48,809 nt of DNA, taken from assembly GCA_003254885.1 (NCBI GenBank), contig QANT01000682.1, positions 1-48,809 of the forward strand. Reading direction: 5' to 3'. A program made the translations under genes and the position numbers. The notes below the pieces were generated by a model. It saw only the letters and a list, made by a program, of their open reading frames with translations, was not told where the DNA came from and made no database searches. This DNA comes from Purshia tridentata (lineage: Eukaryota > Streptophyta > Magnoliopsida > Rosales > Rosaceae). Positions 45,343 to 48,809 of the stretch are shown here, in pieces; the stretch's first letter is position 1, and each line of letters opens with the position of its first letter.

Positions 45343-48300
45343 AGCAAGCAGTAGAGAGCCTTAATTTAAACTCCATGCACCTATCTAGCTAGCTAGCTTG
45401 TTTGGTTGTAACAGGTTTTTGCTCAAAACCAAGCATATATATTGATGACCCTAGAGGCAGCAGCACTAGGCATGCAGTAAGAGCTTGAAGTACTTGCAGT
45501 TGCAGAGGAAGAAAAATAGAACGATGTTAGATGGAGGCTGGAGTTCATGATCATCATGCTTCATGATGCATGGTTAATTTATGTCACTAGTCACTACTGT
45601 TTAGTGTTATCTACCTACCTAGTGTACCGCATGAATGAATGAATGAATGAGTTGTAATTTTGAATGAAAATGCATATGTGGCTGTTGCTGATCGATTCTG
45701 AGCATCATATCCATGTTATAAATTATAATGAATTTGAAATATCTAATATTTATTTTGCCAACTATCAATTGGGGTATAGTACTTTTAGCTTTGTAAATGC
45801 TGCTTTTAATATGATAAGATGGTTCAATCTATCAGTCAATCAATAATACAATAGGAGAGCCTTGTCAATCTGTCAGCTGGGAAAGCTTCTTCTCTATATT
45901 TGAGCATACAGACTGCAGTCAAAAGTGTGGACCAAGTTTCCACACCCACCATAGTACTATACTCCCAGTACTGCTTAGCCTGATAAATGTGCGGCTGCTT
46001 GATTGACCCACTCATCCAACTCTGCTGAAATGCTCCACTTTACCTTGTTCAAGTTTCAAATAAGTAATATTGCATACAAATTACAATACAAATTACAATA
46101 ATGAATAATCTATATCGAAATGTTTTACGGTAATATTATTGTAATAATAATGAAAATATGAATCCATCAAAATATGTAATTAAAATTAATTATGTATATA
46201 CTTATACAGCCGTTATTAGAAGGGATCATACTTTGAATTTTCATTTTAAATTATAATCAAAGTTTTAAATAATATGTTTTGCAATGACATCATAATATTT
46301 AAGTGTTAAAATAAATGTAAATTTCCATACCACTTCTAATCGTGATATATATGGTATTGAATGGAACTCTCTGCTCAGTCACTTTTTGATTGTGATGTAT
46401 TATACTTATACCATTGTTGGCATTGTATGTACTTATGAAGAGAGGATATGTTTTGAACCAAAGGGCACTGGCACATTATTTGACTTTGGGTTGTCTGAAG
46501 TTTTTGCATTTTCAATAATCAATCATGAGAAAGTGGTAATTAATATTGTCTGAGATTAAAGTGGTAAAGTGGTAGCATTTCATTTGTTTATAATACGACC
46601 AAAATACTTGTCAATTGCCATAGTATTTAATCCAAAATTTGAGAAAGATTTTGACGACAAAAACTGAAATATTTTCACATCAATTACAATCCCACGTAGT
46701 GAGAATTGATGTGGCTCTTAATTTCCTCTTTGCAGTTAGTTTATCTCATTTGTTAAGTTTGGTTGTGTTATGTTCTTTGGCTCCCGAACTGTATGGGAAG
46801 GCCCGGAAGGGGACTATTATTGCTGAGCAGATGGAAAGAAGTGTTGGGTGGGAAAAGTAGGAATAGCCCTTTTGGATTCTTTCTATTGGAAACAATATGG
46901 ATGTTGGGTTTCCCTTCCATTGGTTTCTTTTTGGTCTTTGTGAGAAACTAATTTCATAGGAACTTGAAATTTCGACAGTGATGAATTGTAATTTCATAAC
47001 AACTTGAATTGAATTTTGAAATCTCCCTTCAGTCACGTTTACGAACTTGAAATGAGAGAGAATATGAATCTGAGTAAGACGAAATGAGTGAGAGAAGGGA
47101 TTGGAATGAGAAGAGTGATTCTCATTCAGTTGTTTAAACTATTAAAAATGAAAATAAAAATGAAAATGAGGTTGATTCTCACTCATGTGTCTGAATAAAA
47201 ACATGTTATTTACTAAAAAGTATGAGTGTTGTTAAAAAAAACAAAATATATTTTCTTAATGGGTATTTTGGAATTATCAAAAAATTTGAGGGTACTTTTG
47301 GTATTAATTAATGACTATTGATGGAATTGTAGTCAATACCATGTCCCCCCAAGAAATGCAAAATTCTTAGATGTAATGGTATAACCAATTCAAGAATATC
47401 ATTGACGACATATTCATATACGTAGGGTATATTATTAATAATATTTATCCATATTTTGATATATGTATTAGTTATACCATGTGGCTCTTGCTTTTTCGAT
47501 TCACGAATATAAGTAAATACAAAATTAGAGTGAAATGAGAATGACTCGCATTTATTTCACTTCCATTACATATAAGTAAACATCCCTGCAATTAGAATGC
47601 AATTTGATATCATTGGTGTAACTTAAAGAAATAGAAAAATGGTGAAGAGCAAATTACTGTAAAATCAGAGGTATTCTAAAATAAAAAAATATTTTGCTCA
47701 CCGTCACTTTTTTGTGGTGAGCAAAATAGCACGTGCTAATTCTAAAATACCTCATCAGATTAGTTTGACTTGTAGAAGAAGTACTGGTCTTGGAACCTAT
47801 GACCTAGACGGAAGGACAGTGCCTATTTGTGCGAAACAAATATTTTATACATAAAACCATACTGATTTTCGACCATTTGGATTTGGGCCTGGTACAAGGC
47901 CCTCTTTGCATTCTGCTCTTGATCCATTGTCTCTTGTTTTATATAATTTGGGCTACAAATACCGATCACAAACCAGTAATTCTTGTTTCACAATGTAAGA
48001 CATAGTTTGGGCCCATGAAAAAGTTAGTGGCTACAGTTGTGGTTCCAAATTAATTTAGGCATGCATATATAGTACAAGAGGACCCTCTGTTACACCTCAA
48101 TTGACATTGTTGCTGCAAAAAGCAAATTCGGGTAAAAACAGAGAACCCTTTTCAATATCTAAGTGCCCCCTCTCTCAAGTGTCTTCTTTCTACTCTTTGC
48201 TTCTCTTTCACTCCCTCTCTTACTCTCATGCTAATTCTGTCAAATCTTTCTTGTACTTTGGTGTGATCACACATCCTTCTTCTATTTGACTAATATTTGC

Positions 48301-48809
48301 TTATGTAACAAATTCAATATTAAAGAGTACAAAATTAAAATTTTTTAACATGCAATATAAAAAAGTAGCTTGAACGGTCACTTAATTCAAAAAAAGTACA
48401 TTGCATTGTTTAGGTACCCCATTGTTAAACATTTTAAGCTCCACTAAAATTCACTATCATCATTAGGACCTAACTTGTGATTTCGTGCAAGCACTTAACT
48501 ACAAGGTTGGAAAGAAGGCTAGTGCAAACCTTTAGAAAATTATTATATGTGATCGTAACATCAGTGCACAACATCAATATGCAAGAAGATCGATCTCGAA
48601 AATTTTCCCGAGAAAATCAGAATATTTGAAACCTTGACCCAAAAACCAAGAAAGTTCATGTCTCTGAATTAGAAACTAGACCAATCCAACTCACAAATCT
48701 GTTTTCTCAAAAAANAAAAAAAAAAAAAAAGGTATAAATCTGTTTTTCATTCATATTATAATAGAATGTATAGTACCATGGTGTTATTGTCACACCCATA
48801 AACTTTTCT
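45343..48809. other. right arm, no gene seen
   Basis: The AHP6 3' region comes first, then AT-rich sequence with only short random frames. A hairpin-forming inverted repeat lies at 47663-47763. The N at 48715 sits in a poly-A run flanked by similar aaatctgtttt motifs. Confidence 0.5.
47663..47763. repeat. imperfect palindrome (hairpin/MITE-like)
   Basis: The left arm aatcagaggtattctaaaat...attttgctcacc matches the reverse complement of the right arm (aatctgatgaggtatttta...attttgctcacc), with a few mismatches and a short loop around cgtcactttttt. It spans about 100 bp and could fold into a long hairpin. Such units are typical of fold-back MITEs and sometimes yield small RNAs. Confidence 0.65.

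Noticed and set aside
1..48809. CRISPR arrays, operons, phage or other prokaryotic systems
   Set aside because: No regularly spaced repeats and no prokaryotic gene layout; the window is intron-rich plant nuclear DNA.

Overview
This window is nuclear DNA from a eudicot plant. Genes have many short GT-AG introns in AT-rich introns and spacers, and every recognisable protein is a flowering-plant family member. The gene content fits a woody rosid; Rosaceae is my guess, not something the sequence proves. Three single Ns (3852, 41705, 48715) mark assembly joins. Two of them sit between near-identical direct copies, as expected if two haplotypes of a heterozygous individual were stitched together.

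Layout, left to right: a gene-poor AT-rich arm (1-4860) with a probable MITE and a tRNA-derived SINE; TOO MANY MOUTHS (TMM, minus, 4868-6205); a putative solo LTR followed by a CC-NBS-LRR pseudogene (8435-11443); a 25-exon TOPLESS-related co-repressor of the TPR4 type (14582-25941); a PV42-type SnRK1 gamma-like CBS protein (27270-29138); phosphatidylcholine:diacylglycerol cholinephosphotransferase (PDCT/ROD1, 30604-32409); an eight-exon PIFI gene on the minus strand (34352-38004); a plastid ADS3/FAD5-type acyl-lipid desaturase (38520-40256), divergent from PIFI across a 515-bp spacer; a pseudo-HPt cytokinin inhibitor of the AHP6 type (44155-45342); and a gene-free right arm. All exon models were built by hand from splice sites, and reading phase is consistent through every junction used.

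The genes belong to separate processes: stomatal patterning (TMM), transcriptional repression (TPR4), energy signalling (PV42), membrane lipid exchange (PDCT), chlororespiration (PIFI), plastid galactolipid desaturation (FAD5) and cytokinin signalling (AHP6). From memory, TMM, PV42b and AHP6 are neighbours on Arabidopsis chromosome 1 (At1g80080-80100), while ROD1, PIFI, FAD5 and TPR4 lie together on chromosome 3 (At3g15820-15880). Here the two sets are interleaved, which suggests the unfractionated ancestral order.

The most notable local observations are: (i) the TPR4-like gene has two in-frame stops if the ancestral exon-7 acceptor is used, and a downstream CAG acceptor would remove exactly 66 bp and both stops while keeping frame; (ii) TMM ends without the C-terminal membrane segment known from Arabidopsis; (iii) filled and empty alleles of a SINE insertion appear in tandem next to an N. 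I see no wholly new biological system; this is a conventional plant locus with several unusual details.
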